Assembly (NCBI GenBank): GCA_019454665.1
Contig: JACFNW010000007.1
Span: forward strand, 1 to 18,825
From: Fimbriimonadaceae bacterium
GTDB taxonomy: Bacteria > Armatimonadota > Fimbriimonadia > Fimbriimonadales > Fimbriimonadaceae
Direction: 5' to 3'
DNA length: 18,825 nt
Below the pieces are notes generated by a model. That model saw nothing but the letters and a program-made list of their open reading frames with translations, ran no database searches and was not told where the DNA came from. Positions 8,515 to 15,367 of this stretch are shown piece after piece (the stretch's first letter is position 1; the number at the start of each line of letters is the position of its first letter). The translations under genes and the position numbers were made by a program.

Positions 8515-10560
8515 CTAGCCGCCCTTGCCGGTTTTTCCGCCGTTCTGCGTGTCGCCCGACTTCGTACCGCCGCGGTGCTTGAGGGGCGGGGGCGGAGGAG
8601 CGCCGGGGCGCGTGAAGCGTTGCGGCTCGCTGAACACGTACCGCTCGCCGGTGGCGTCCTGCGCCGGTCCCGGGTTGTCCGAGACGGCTCGGGCGCCGAC
8701 GCGCCACCAGAGCTCGGTGGTGCCGGCGAAAACGCCGGTCAGGTCCACGATCGGCGTGCTCAGGTCGCCCAGGTCGTTGCGGTTGAACTTGGCCAACGTG
8801 CGCGTGTTGCTCTTGGTGAACACCGGGGAGGTGGACACTTGGAGCGCGTACGACATGGTGGTCGGGAAGCTCGCGTTGACCGCCGAAGTGAACGTGAACG
8901 GGATGGGTTCGGAGACGACCGCGTTCGGCGCGGGGGACACGAGGCCCACCTTGGCGAGGGGGGTCACGATGCCCTTGGCCGCGACGCGGGTCGAGATGAA
9001 GTAGCACTCCGTGGCGCCCGTGGTCGTGCCGCCGCCCGTGGTGCCGCCCGTGGTGCCGCCGGTCGTCGTCGTGCCGCCGGTGGTCGTGGTGCCGCCGCCC
9101 GTGGTGAAGCCGCCGGTGCCGCCCGTGGTGGTCGTTCCACCGCCGGTCGTGAGACCGCCGGTCGTGCCGCCGCCGGTGGTCAAACCGCCGGTCGTCCCGC
9201 CAGAGCCGCCGGTGCCGCCGCCAGGGAGGTCGAGCGCCGCGATGCGGTAGACCAAGGCCACCGAGTACGTGTAGCCCCGTCCGGCGACCACGCCGGGAAC
9301 ATCGTCGGTCGTGGTCAGCTGCGGATCCTCGAAGAGGCATTCGCGGCCGCCGACCGTACCGCCGAAGTCGGACCATTCGACATCGCGGGGGTCCACGCCG
9401 TCGGTGGCGCTGCTCATGTTGCCCGGAACCACGGCGACCGGGGTGCCGAGTTGGTCGTTGCGATAGATCTGCCACGCAAAGGCCGTCGTGTTGCCTCGGA
9501 CGAACAGGTCGCGCGCCCAGGACACTTTCACGCCGGGCTGACCCGCGGGATCCATGATGGCTTCGGCGCGAACGTCGTTGGCCAGGTCGCTGTTGCTGCC
9601 CCGGCCTCCGCCGAGCGCGAGCGCCACGACGCCGAGGATGAGGAGGACCGAGATCACGCTGCTGTCGCCCTTCGAGCGGCGAGGCGCGCTCACCGAATCG
9701 TCGCGAGACAGCTTGGAGTTGATGTCCGGAACCGAAAAGACCACGCGGACTTTGTCTCCGGGTTGGACGCCCTTACTGGAATCCACGAGTTGGATCTCGG
9801 CCGATTCGGGGTCCACGTTGGTCACGCGGGCCGTCGCGACTTGCTCGCGACCGCGGATGACGATCACCTGTTGGTCGCGCTTGAATCCCGATCGGGCGCC
9901 CTGGTTGATCAACGCCGCGCCACGATCGCCGAAGCGACCGTCCGACGACTGGGTGTTGAGCACCGTCGCCTGCGGGAGGATCTGCGTGTTGATCTGGGAG
10001 ACCGCCACGGAAGCGGCCGCGCTGATCGCGTCGCGCAACAACGCGTCGTTGGGCGCATCGGCCGGGCGCACGGGCGACGACGACTGGAGCGCGGCGCCGT
10101 TGATCGGCAGACCGGAAGCCACGTCGTAGACCACCACGCGCAGAATGACCGAAGCCTTTTTGCCCGAGCCGGAAGCCGTGATCTCCCAGTTCTTGACTTG
10201 ACCGGTGACCAGCGTCTCGACGCGGAGGTCCTGGGCGAGCCGCATCAGGCTGATCTTGTCCAAGATCGGTTGCACCAAGCCCAGTTCGGTCGCCTTGCGG
10301 GCCACCGTCTCCTGAGGCTCGATGTCGTACCGGCCCAGATTGACCAGCGACGAGTTCACCGCTTCGGCCGCAAGCGCGCCGACGTTTTCGCCGGCCTTGC
10401 CGCTTTCATCGAGAAACTCGACGACGGCCCAGCGCGAACGTTGGTTCACTTGGGCGTACGCCTGGTTGGCCACAAAGACCGACACGAGGGGCATGAGAAG
10501 CCCGGCAATGGCGAGGTGGCAAGTGACCTTGCCGTAAATCGAGTTGACGAAACGCCTCAC
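8515..10560 (-). CDS. CsgG/TolB-N-like secreted protein with hydrophobic segment, Gly/Thr repeat and Fn3-like domains
   Basis: This 681-residue multi-domain protein is of unknown role. In order: signal peptide (about 11-36, ending QAYAQ); a CsgG/TolB-N-like alpha/beta domain (43-200, RWAVVEFLDESGKAGENVG then LVTGQVKNWEI); a FlgT-C-like beta region (218-275, INQGARSGFKRDQQVIVIRG and GVQPGDKVRVVF); a hydrophobic segment SVISVLLILGVVALALGG at 301-318; an Fn3-like unit (330-445); a Gly/Thr low-complexity linker (447-516); a second Fn3-like unit (540-650, YALQVSTSPVF and ELWWRVGARA); and a Pro-, then Gly/Lys-rich tail. The GTG at 10560 is chosen because AGGAGG lies 7 nt upstream; a TTG at 10578 would sit on the wrong side of that site. 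Envelope location is likely. Domain names rest on recalled similarity. Confidence 0.82.
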   Translation of the reverse strand: MRRFVNSIYGKVTCHLAIAGLLMPLVSVFVANQAYAQVNQRSRWAVVEFLDESGKAGENVGALAAEAVNSSLVNLGRYDIEPQETVARKATELGLVQPILDKISLMRLAQDLRVETLVTGQVKNWEITASGSGKKASVILRVVVYDVASGLPINGAALQSSSPVRPADAPNDALLRDAISAAASVAVSQINTQILPQATVLNTQSSDGRFGDRGAALINQGARSGFKRDQQVIVIRGREQVATARVTNVDPESAEIQLVDSSKGVQPGDKVRVVFSVPDINSKLSRDDSVSAPRRSKGDSSVISVLLILGVVALALGGGRGSNSDLANDVRAEAIMDPAGQPGVKVSWARDLFVRGNTTAFAWQIYRNDQLGTPVAVVPGNMSSATDGVDPRDVEWSDFGGTVGGRECLFEDPQLTTTDDVPGVVAGRGYTYSVALVYRIAALDLPGGGTGGSGGTTGGLTTGGGTTGGLTTGGGTTTTGGTGGFTTGGGTTTTGGTTTTGGTTGGTTGGGTTTGATECYFISTRVAAKGIVTPLAKVGLVSPAPNAVVSEPIPFTFTSAVNASFPTTMSYALQVSTSPVFTKSNTRTLAKFNRNDLGDLSTPIVDLTGVFAGTTELWWRVGARAVSDNPGPAQDATGERYVFSEPQRFTRPGAPPPPPLKHRGGTKSGDTQNGGKTGKGG
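9013..9222 (-). repeat. Gly/Thr-encoding low-complexity tract
   Basis: About 210 bp encode residues 447-516 of the CsgG-like protein as imperfect runs such as GGLTTGGGTT and GGTTTTGG. At the DNA level these are degenerate iterations of GGCGGC/ACGACC-type codons. The tract links the two Fn3-like regions. Such tracts often vary in length between strains; no second allele is available here to test that. Confidence 0.85.
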
Positions 10561-10814
10561 AGCGCGACCTCCTTGCAACGATTCATAGTTGTTCGACCGC
10601 CGTTATCCATTCGACAATTGTCCGCATCCAAGATCCGCCACGTACCTTCCGGGCGTCGCATATAAGACGTGCTTCAACCTGAAGGCGTTACGGGAAGAAA
10701 ACGCAAAAACCTCGGAAGGTTTCCTCGTCTCCTCGAAAAGCCCAGGCAAAGGCACGACCCCGCCGGTATGGACGGATTCGATGCCGCAGTATAGCACCAC
10801 TTTTCCACGGTCTT
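10561..10814. other. 254-bp intergenic region between coaE and the CsgG-like gene
   Basis: No credible gene is present. It holds the AGGAGG ribosome binding site for the GTG start (10568-10573 on minus), a perfect 10-bp palindrome GACAATTGTC at 10613-10622, and a small inverted repeat AAACCT/AGGTTT (10707-10722). On the minus strand that repeat is followed by T-rich sequence and might end the coaE transcript. A TATATG near 10660 could be a -10 box, but no acceptable -35 accompanies it, so no promoter is called. Confidence 0.5.
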
Positions 10815-11366
10815 TCAAGGTGTCGCGGCTCGCTTCGCCCTGGCGATCACCAACGCGGCCACCGACTCGCGCGGCTGATCGGTGTTCACGTCCCAATCCG
10901 AGAGAGCGACCTTGACCGGCGACGGGAGCTGCGCGGCCATCCATTGACGGGCTTGCGCCGCGTCCCCCAGCCTCTGCGTCAGCCTGCGGAGCTGGTTCTC
11001 CGGGGAGCACCACACCGTCCAAACCTCGTCCGCCAAGGTCAGCAGCCCTGCCTCGAACAGCAGGGGCACCTCGACCACGTCGGCGTCGGTGGCGTAGAGG
11101 GCACGGACCGTGCGAAAATGCAAGATGGAATTCAGGCTGAGCCGCGCTTCGGGGTCCTCGGCGACCCGCTCGCGAAGCACTGCCCGGTCGTAATCCAACG
11201 GCAAGGCCAACGTCTGGGCGATCTCTTGGCGCACCTCGCTCGCCGAGGCGACCTGCCGGGCGACCTCGTCCGCAGAGACCGTCCTCCAACCCATCGAGGC
11301 CAACGTCTCGACGACGGTTGACTTCCCTTGCGCCACGCCGCCTGTGACGGCGATCCGGAACTTCAT
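10815..11366 (-). CDS. coaE: Dephospho-CoA kinase
   Basis: CoaE phosphorylates the 3'-hydroxyl of dephospho-CoA, the last step of coenzyme A synthesis, in the cytoplasm. The 183-residue protein is slightly short for the family (about 200). The P-loop GGVAQGKST is at 9-17, followed by the family motif SADEVAR at 31-37. DVVEVPLLFEAG, the typical PLLFE segment, is also present. The ATG at 11366 gives MKFRIAVTGG with a G-rich stretch just upstream; earlier in-frame codons have no homology and would overlap the divergent gene. It is divergently oriented to the two-TM gene, with 63 bp between. The C-terminal lid region looks ordinary. No operon partner is visible within the window. Confidence 0.93.
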   Translation of the reverse strand: MKFRIAVTGGVAQGKSTVVETLASMGWRTVSADEVARQVASASEVRQEIAQTLALPLDYDRAVLRERVAEDPEARLSLNSILHFRTVRALYATDADVVEVPLLFEAGLLTLADEVWTVWCSPENQLRRLTQRLGDAAQARQWMAAQLPSPVKVALSDWDVNTDQPRESVAALVIARAKRAATP

Positions 11367-11429
11367 CGCCCCACCCCCGCACGTTTGCGTATCTCGCGGC
11401 GCCCCCGGGCGACCGAATAAGTACACTGC

Positions 11430-11981
11430 ATGGCGAAGATGGCGACGGCGGCGAGGGCATCGGCCCAGCGCAACACCGAAAAGGCGCACCGACCTTGGAC
11501 CGTGCGTGCGGTCCACGGATTCGCGGCGCTGGTGTACGGTCTCGTGTTGCGCGTCTGCCTGTTCACGATGGTCGCCTGTGTGGTCATCCTACCGCTCACG
11601 ATCGCTTTGCCCCAACACCTGGAGCAACAGGCCGTGTTCGTGCAACGGGTCGTCGTGGACGCCGAACTCGGCGCGTTGACCGGCGAACCGGGCGTGCCCA
11701 TCGGCGGGCCCGCGACGATCGTGCTTTCGAACCGAGACGCGTTGCTCGACGGCGTGAGCCCCGACGGGGCGAGATGGGTGGACCACAACAAGCTGAGCTA
11801 TCCCGTCCAACTCAAGACCGTCGTGGCCGTGTGCCGGGAGATTCAGATCGTGGCGACTTCGGTGGGCGTCGCCGCACTGCTGGTGTTCCTGATCCTGCGG
11901 GGGCACCTCGACCGTCCGAGAAGGGCCGACGTCGTCAGGGCCGAAGCCATGCGTCGGCGACACGCCGGATCGAGTCGCTGA
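11430..11981 (+). CDS. Hypothetical two-TM membrane protein
   Basis: I do not recognise this 183-residue protein. It has two hydrophobic helices, about 35-60 (LVYGLVLRVCLFTMVACVVI) and about 137-157 (QIVATSVGVAALLVFLILRG). An 80-residue hydrophilic loop between them is probably extracytoplasmic, and both termini are basic and probably cytoplasmic. That topology fits the positive-inside rule and supports a real gene even though no Shine-Dalgarno precedes the ATG at 11430. An alternative ATG lies three codons in, at 11439. It is transcribed away from coaE, and its last 47 bp overlap the 3' end of the convergent response-regulator gene. No catalytic motif is visible. Confidence 0.7.
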   Translation: MAKMATAARASAQRNTEKAHRPWTVRAVHGFAALVYGLVLRVCLFTMVACVVILPLTIALPQHLEQQAVFVQRVVVDAELGALTGEPGVPIGGPATIVLSNRDALLDGVSPDGARWVDHNKLSYPVQLKTVVAVCREIQIVATSVGVAALLVFLILRGHLDRPRRADVVRAEAMRRRHAGSSR

Positions 11982-12369
11982 ACTCGGCGTAGTCCACGCT
12001 CTTCCTGAGGTACTCCGTCGCTCCCAGGGCCATGCTGCTCGTCACGTCCGACTCTTCGTCGGACGAGGAACAGACCACGACGGGAATGTGCTTGAGGCGG
12101 GCGATCCCGCGGAGCCGGCGAAGCACCTCGATGCCCCCGACCTTGGGCAGTTTGAGGTCGAGCAGCACCAACGCAGGGTGCTTGGCTTCCGCGTCGGATT
12201 CGAACTTCTCGATGTGTTGCAGGGCTTCGTGGCCGTCGCGCAAGACCACGATTTCCAAGGGGATTCCGGTGGACCTCAGGGCCCGCAACGCCAAGCGTTC
12301 TTCGTCGGGGTTGTCCTCGACCAAGAGTACTTGTTTGAGGGCATTGAGTGGTGCCACGGCGTTCACCAT
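11935..12369 (-). CDS. Orphan single-domain response regulator (Rcp-like)
   Basis: This 144-residue CheY-fold receiver has no output domain. The acidic pocket is Glu18-Asp19 (LLVEDNPDEE), the phosphoacceptor Asp71 (LVLLDLKLP), the switch Ser101 (VVVCSSSD) and the conserved Lys123 (YLRKS). The EDNPDE start and the KLPKVGGIEVLRRLR segment resemble the Rcp1 group, which partners phytochrome-type histidine kinases, but a kinase is absent from this window. It probably acts by protein-protein contact. The ATG at 12369 yields a normal receiver N-terminus. A 14-bp inverted repeat, CATTG-CGTA-CAATG at 12367-12380, overlaps the start codon. Its 3' end overlaps the plus-strand membrane protein gene by 47 bp. 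Confidence 0.9.
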   Translation of the reverse strand: MVNAVAPLNALKQVLLVEDNPDEERLALRALRSTGIPLEIVVLRDGHEALQHIEKFESDAEAKHPALVLLDLKLPKVGGIEVLRRLRGIARLKHIPVVVCSSSDEESDVTSSMALGATEYLRKSVDYAEFSDSIRRVADAWLRP

Positions 12370-12475
12370 TGCGTACAATGGGCCGAACGATACCCGCGCG
12401 ACGCCCCGGTCGTGAACCCGCAGGAACCCGCCGGGCCTAAAAACGTGAGGTCCAAGCGTCAGCTTTCGAGTCTGG

Positions 12476-13015
12476 TCAAGGATCGGCGTCTTTGGACAGC
12501 GTTTGGGACACTTTTGGGTTCCACAGTGGATCTGCCCCGCCTTCTTGCCGATGTCGCGCCAGGGCGCGGACCAGGGCCTGCCTCGCATTGGGCGTGGCTC
12601 GGAACCAGAGCGAAACCACCTGCCCATCCCGAACGGCTTTGAGGACCTCGGCGTTGACCCTGCACGCCCGCTCGTCGCCTGGCTCGTAGCACTGGCGTGG
12701 GGCGATGAGGCCGAACCGCAGATTGACCGCCTGGTTGAGGTCGGGGACGTCGTCCAGATAGGCCGGGACGCCATCCACGGTGAACAGCACCACACCCGCG
12801 AGATGGGGCAAGGAGGGCTCGCGAAAGCGGCAGAACGGACCGCTTCCGGAGGGCAGCAACGCGCGACCCAAGGGGTTGTCGTAGCGGGTGTGCGCTTCGT
12901 AAACGATGAGGTCGCCGCTGGGCGACTGATCGGGGACCACGTCCAGCAAGTACAGGAAGGGCAGTTCGCCGAGTTCGATGGTCCGCCCGGTGTTCGTCTC
13001 ACGGTCGCTTGCCAC
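12476..13015 (-). CDS. GIY-YIG-fold protein with degenerate active site
   Basis: The 179-residue protein matches, from memory, a GIY-YIG nuclease-like family. Shared features are ELPFLYLLDVVP (17-28), a GSGPFCRF element (57-64), a cysteine pair spaced C-x8-C (Cys109 and Cys118 in PRQCYEPGDERACRVN), and a C-terminal PLWN (163-166). Where the family has GVY, this protein has GVV (74-76). The YIG is YLD (86-88), and the catalytic Arg of the NLxxRF segment is Ala96. It is therefore probably not a nuclease. The start is uncertain: the GTG at 13015 is the best-placed codon, no Shine-Dalgarno is present, and the open frame continues upstream antisense to the barrel gene. It diverges from that barrel gene across about 70 bp and is followed by the response regulator 106 bp downstream. 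Confidence 0.65.
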   Translation of the reverse strand: MASDRETNTGRTIELGELPFLYLLDVVPDQSPSGDLIVYEAHTRYDNPLGRALLPSGSGPFCRFREPSLPHLAGVVLFTVDGVPAYLDDVPDLNQAVNLRFGLIAPRQCYEPGDERACRVNAEVLKAVRDGQVVSLWFRATPNARQALVRALARHRQEGGADPLWNPKVSQTLSKDADP

Positions 13016-13085
13016 TGACCAGGAAGTATGACGGAACGCCAATCGGGCGAACCCTGGCGACCTGCCCGCGCGTCCTGACAGTGTG

Positions 13086-13571
13086 ATGAAGTCTGCCGTC
13101 GGTCTCGCGCTTCTCGTCGCTTCCGCCTGCGCCTCGGCCCAGGTGCCTGGCCTGGAGAAACTGAACTCGGTGCGCCTCGGCTTGTTCCTTCCCTCGGGTA
13201 GCGAAGCCCGCGACGCGGGCAAGGCGTGGACTTCGTTCGGTGCGGATTTCGACCTCAAGAGCCTGCTGAAGCTCGGCCCGATCGAGAACACCGTGGTGCT
13301 CTCGGTGGACTACTACGAGCGGGGCGGCGTGCGAAGCCTTCCGATCTCGGCGAACTACAAATGGACCGCGCTCCAGTTCTACGGGTTCGTCGGCGCGGGC
13401 TTCGGCTTCCATCGCTCGGGCGGATCCGATTCGTCCGGCGTCGGCTTTCAGGCGGGCGTGGGCATGCCGCTCGGCATCGGTCCCCTGCCCACCTTCGTCG
13501 AAGCCAAGTACTTCCAGTCGTCGGACGCAAACGTTCGCGGCTTGGCCGTGTACGTCGGCCTGAAGTTCTAA
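13086..13571 (+). CDS. Small outer-membrane beta-barrel protein
   Basis: A 161-residue exported protein. A signal peptide (MKSAVGLALLVASACASA, cleavage probably after ASA) is followed by alternating amphipathic strands such as NTVVLSVDYYERG, LQFYGFVGAGFGFHRSG and GVGFQAGVGM. The chain ends in VYVGLKF, the C-terminal aromatic signature recognised by the BAM outer-membrane assembly complex. Length suits an eight-stranded barrel of OmpA-like or OMP_b-brl type. The ATG at 13086 is preferred to the GTG directly before it at 13083. No Shine-Dalgarno is seen. It converges on the bcp gene with only 3 bp between stop codons and no visible terminator. Its function is unknown. Confidence 0.8.
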   Translation: MKSAVGLALLVASACASAQVPGLEKLNSVRLGLFLPSGSEARDAGKAWTSFGADFDLKSLLKLGPIENTVVLSVDYYERGGVRSLPISANYKWTALQFYGFVGAGFGFHRSGGSDSSGVGFQAGVGMPLGIGPLPTFVEAKYFQSSDANVRGLAVYVGLKF

Positions 13572-13574
13572 GCC

Positions 13575-14030
13575 TCAGACGCCTTCGAGCGCCGCGAGCA
13601 CTTCCTCCGCGTGGCCGTCGGGTTTGACCTTGCGCCAGACCCGACGCACGACGCCTCCGGCATCCAGCAGGAACGTGGTGCGCTCGACGCCCATGTACTT
13701 GCGCCCGTACATGGATTTCTCCACCCAGACGCCGACGGCTTCGCACAGCGCCTTCTCGGTATCGGCCAGGAGCGTGTAGGGCAGGCTGAACTTGGTCGCG
13801 AACTTGGCGTGCGACTTGACGCCGTCGGGGCTGACGCCGACCACTTTGGCTCCGACGAACTGCGGGAGCGCATCGCGAAAGCCGCACGCCTCGACCGTGC
13901 ACCCGCTGGTGTCGTCCTTGGGATAGAAGAACACGACGGTCGGGCTGCCGAGCAACGCGGCCTTGGTGTGGGTGACGCCGTTCTGGTCGTGGAGTTCGAA
14001 TTCGGGGAAGGGCTGATTGACGTCCAACAT
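13575..14030 (-). CDS. bcp: Thioredoxin-dependent peroxiredoxin, Bcp/PrxQ type
   Basis: Bcp/PrxQ reduces hydrogen peroxide and organic peroxides using thioredoxin. The 151-residue protein contains the FFYPKDDTSGCTVEACGFRD signature (34-53) with peroxidatic Cys44 and resolving Cys49 five residues apart, as in atypical 2-Cys PrxQ enzymes. VVGVSPD and ERTTFLLDAGG follow at the expected places. The ATG at 14030 follows the CBS-protein stop by 9 bp, and the TAG stop of that gene forms part of TAGGA, the likely ribosome binding site, implying coupled translation. It is the last gene of the cyclic-nucleotide-binding / nuclease / CBS / Bcp cluster. A cytoplasmic location follows from the lack of a signal peptide. 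Confidence 0.95.
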   Translation of the reverse strand: MLDVNQPFPEFELHDQNGVTHTKAALLGSPTVVFFYPKDDTSGCTVEACGFRDALPQFVGAKVVGVSPDGVKSHAKFATKFSLPYTLLADTEKALCEAVGVWVEKSMYGRKYMGVERTTFLLDAGGVVRRVWRKVKPDGHAEEVLAALEGV

Positions 14031-14039
14031 CGTTGAATC

Positions 14040-14432
14040 CTACGGGTCGAGGTGCACCATCATCGCTTGCATCAGGTCGCACCGCAACACAACGCCCGCC
14101 AGGCGGTTGTTCTCGACGACGGGCAACACGGTGAGGCCGCTCATGAGCATCTTGTGGAACGCGTCGCTGACCTCGGCCTCGGGGGACATGGTGACGGGGT
14201 CCCGCGTCGCGTAGCGGCTGGCGAGTTCGCGGGCGAGGCTGGTGACGTTGCCACGCTCGAAGGCGGCCCGGCTCAGGTCGCCTTCGGTGAGCACGCCCAA
14301 GGGCTCCATCTCTTCGCCGACCAACACCAGGCCGGGAAACTGATAGATGTCCATCTTGTCCACGGCATCGCGAACGGTGCTCGCGGCGTGGAGGGTGGGG
14401 ATGTGCGCGTGCATCACCTCGCGCAAGGTCAT
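14040..14432 (-). CDS. Stand-alone CBS-pair protein
   Basis: The 130-residue protein consists only of two CBS domains. The first spans about 1-55 (TLREVMHAHIPTL ... GVLTEGDL), the second about 75-125 (ATRDPVTMSPEAEVSDAF ... LPVVENNRLAGVVLRCDL). CBS pairs (Bateman modules) bind adenosyl nucleotides or similar ligands and usually regulate an attached or partner protein. No effector domain is attached here, so it must act in trans if it acts as a sensor. The ATG at 14432 follows the broken nuclease gene by 25 bp, and bcp follows 9 bp later. No Shine-Dalgarno is visible before the start. The ligand is unknown. Confidence 0.9.
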   Translation of the reverse strand: MTLREVMHAHIPTLHAASTVRDAVDKMDIYQFPGLVLVGEEMEPLGVLTEGDLSRAAFERGNVTSLARELASRYATRDPVTMSPEAEVSDAFHKMLMSGLTVLPVVENNRLAGVVLRCDLMQAMMVHLDP

Positions 14433-14457
14433 GGCGTCAGTTTACTTCAGGCTCGGC

Positions 14458-14888
14458 TCAGCCCTCGGCGGTGGCCAAGATGTCCTCGGAGACGAAGATC
14501 GGGGCGCCGCACCGGACGGCCAGCGCCACCGCATCGGAAGGCCGGGCGTCAATCTCCAGTTCGGCCCCGCCCTGCTCGAAGATCATTCGGGCGTAGAAGA
14601 TGCCGTTCCAAAGGTCGTCTATGACGACGCGGGCCAATCGGCCGCCCAGACGTTCGACGACGGTGTTCAACAAGTCGTGAGTCATGGGGCGGTCCGCCCG
14701 GGCGCCATCCAGCGGAAGGCTGATGGCCGTCGCTTCGAACGGGCCGATGAGGATGGGCAACCGAACACGCCGTCAACGCGCACCTGCAACAAGTCGCCGC
14801 CGCGCACTTCGTAATCGCCCGCCAGGTCTTTCGGGAAGAAAGCCGGAGGCTCGCTCAGGTTTTCGGGGCCGTCGTGTTCTTCCGCCAT
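14458..14888 (-). pseudogene. Bifunctional nuclease (BFN/DUF151) gene broken by frameshift or deletion
   Basis: Two frames together make one BFN-family protein. From the ATG at 14888 the first frame reads MAEEHDGPENLSEPPAFFPK and on to LLQVRVDGVF, the first strand of the domain; it then runs into nonsense and stops at 14682. A different frame begins with VRLPILIGPFEATAISL and contains RPMTHDLL, ARVVIDDLWNGIFYARM and the family hallmark DARPSDAVALAV...APIFVSE, ending at 14458. That frame has a TGA immediately before the join, and its only local starts are codons such as the TTG at 14760, which would give a 100-residue fragment. Compared with remembered homologues such as TM0160, roughly 18-20 residues between the two parts are also missing, so a deletion is more likely than one base error. 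The fragment may still be translated by re-initiation. The BFN family is linked to DNase and RNase activity. Confidence 0.6.
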
Positions 14889-14906
14889 GGAAACCAAGAT
14901 ACCGAA

Positions 14907-15353
14907 TCAGTGCCCGCGCGCCAAGAGGGCGTCCAGTTGCACGTTCGTGGCCCGGATGCGCGCACTCAGAATGCGGGCGATGTTCCTATAGACGACCATC
15001 GCGACCGAAGGGTTTGCATCGAGCAACCGGCGCAGGTCGGCGGCGGGAAGGCGGGCGACGCGCGTCTGTCCCACGCTGTTGACCGTCGCGGAGCGGGGCG
15101 CATCGTCCACGAGCGAAATCTCGCCCAACAGACTTCCTTCGCCCAACTCGGCGATCGTCTCGCCGGAAAACGACTTGATCTTGACGGAGCCCTCGAGCAC
15201 GATGAACAGATCGGAGTTTCGGTCGAATTGCCGCACGATGGTGGCACCGCCTTCGAACACGAGTTCCTCGGCGGTTCGCCAAATGCTCTCGACGACGTCG
15301 TCAGGCAAGTCCTTGACGAGATAGCTGGAGAAGATGGCTTGTCGGATGTTCAT
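14907..15353 (-). CDS. Stand-alone cyclic-nucleotide-binding (cNMP) domain protein
   Basis: The 148-residue protein is a Crp-type cNMP-binding domain without a helix-turn-helix. The phosphate-binding cassette is well preserved at 71-91: GEGSLLGEISLVDDAPRSATV with Glu78 and Arg87, the residues that contact the ribose and cyclic phosphate in CAP-like domains. It therefore probably binds cAMP or cGMP. The C-terminal helix (QLDALLARGH) ends where Crp would continue into its DNA-binding domain, so it cannot act as a transcription factor alone. The ATG at 15353 has only a weak GGA before it. It begins the cluster with the nuclease (18 bp apart), CBS and Bcp genes, and follows the secreted protease by 38 bp. 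Confidence 0.92.
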   Translation of the reverse strand: MNIRQAIFSSYLVKDLPDDVVESIWRTAEELVFEGGATIVRQFDRNSDLFIVLEGSVKIKSFSGETIAELGEGSLLGEISLVDDAPRSATVNSVGQTRVARLPAADLRRLLDANPSVAMVVYRNIARILSARIRATNVQLDALLARGH

Positions 15354-15367
15354 CTGTCCATTGTGGC

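Noticed and set aside
9011..9250. Plus-strand Val/Pro-repeat peptide (VVPPPVV type)
   Set aside because: It is the antisense reading of the Gly/Thr tract and has no start signal or independent support.
8461..10665. Long plus-strand open frame (about 734 codons) opposite the CsgG-like gene
   Set aside because: Low-complexity Arg/Ala/Gly translation without motifs; the minus strand holds a coherent secreted multi-domain protein with an AGGAGG site.
13016..13291. Upstream extension of the GIY-YIG-like gene
   Set aside because: The extension is antisense to the signal peptide and first strands of the barrel gene and has no family similarity; a start near 13015 is more economical.
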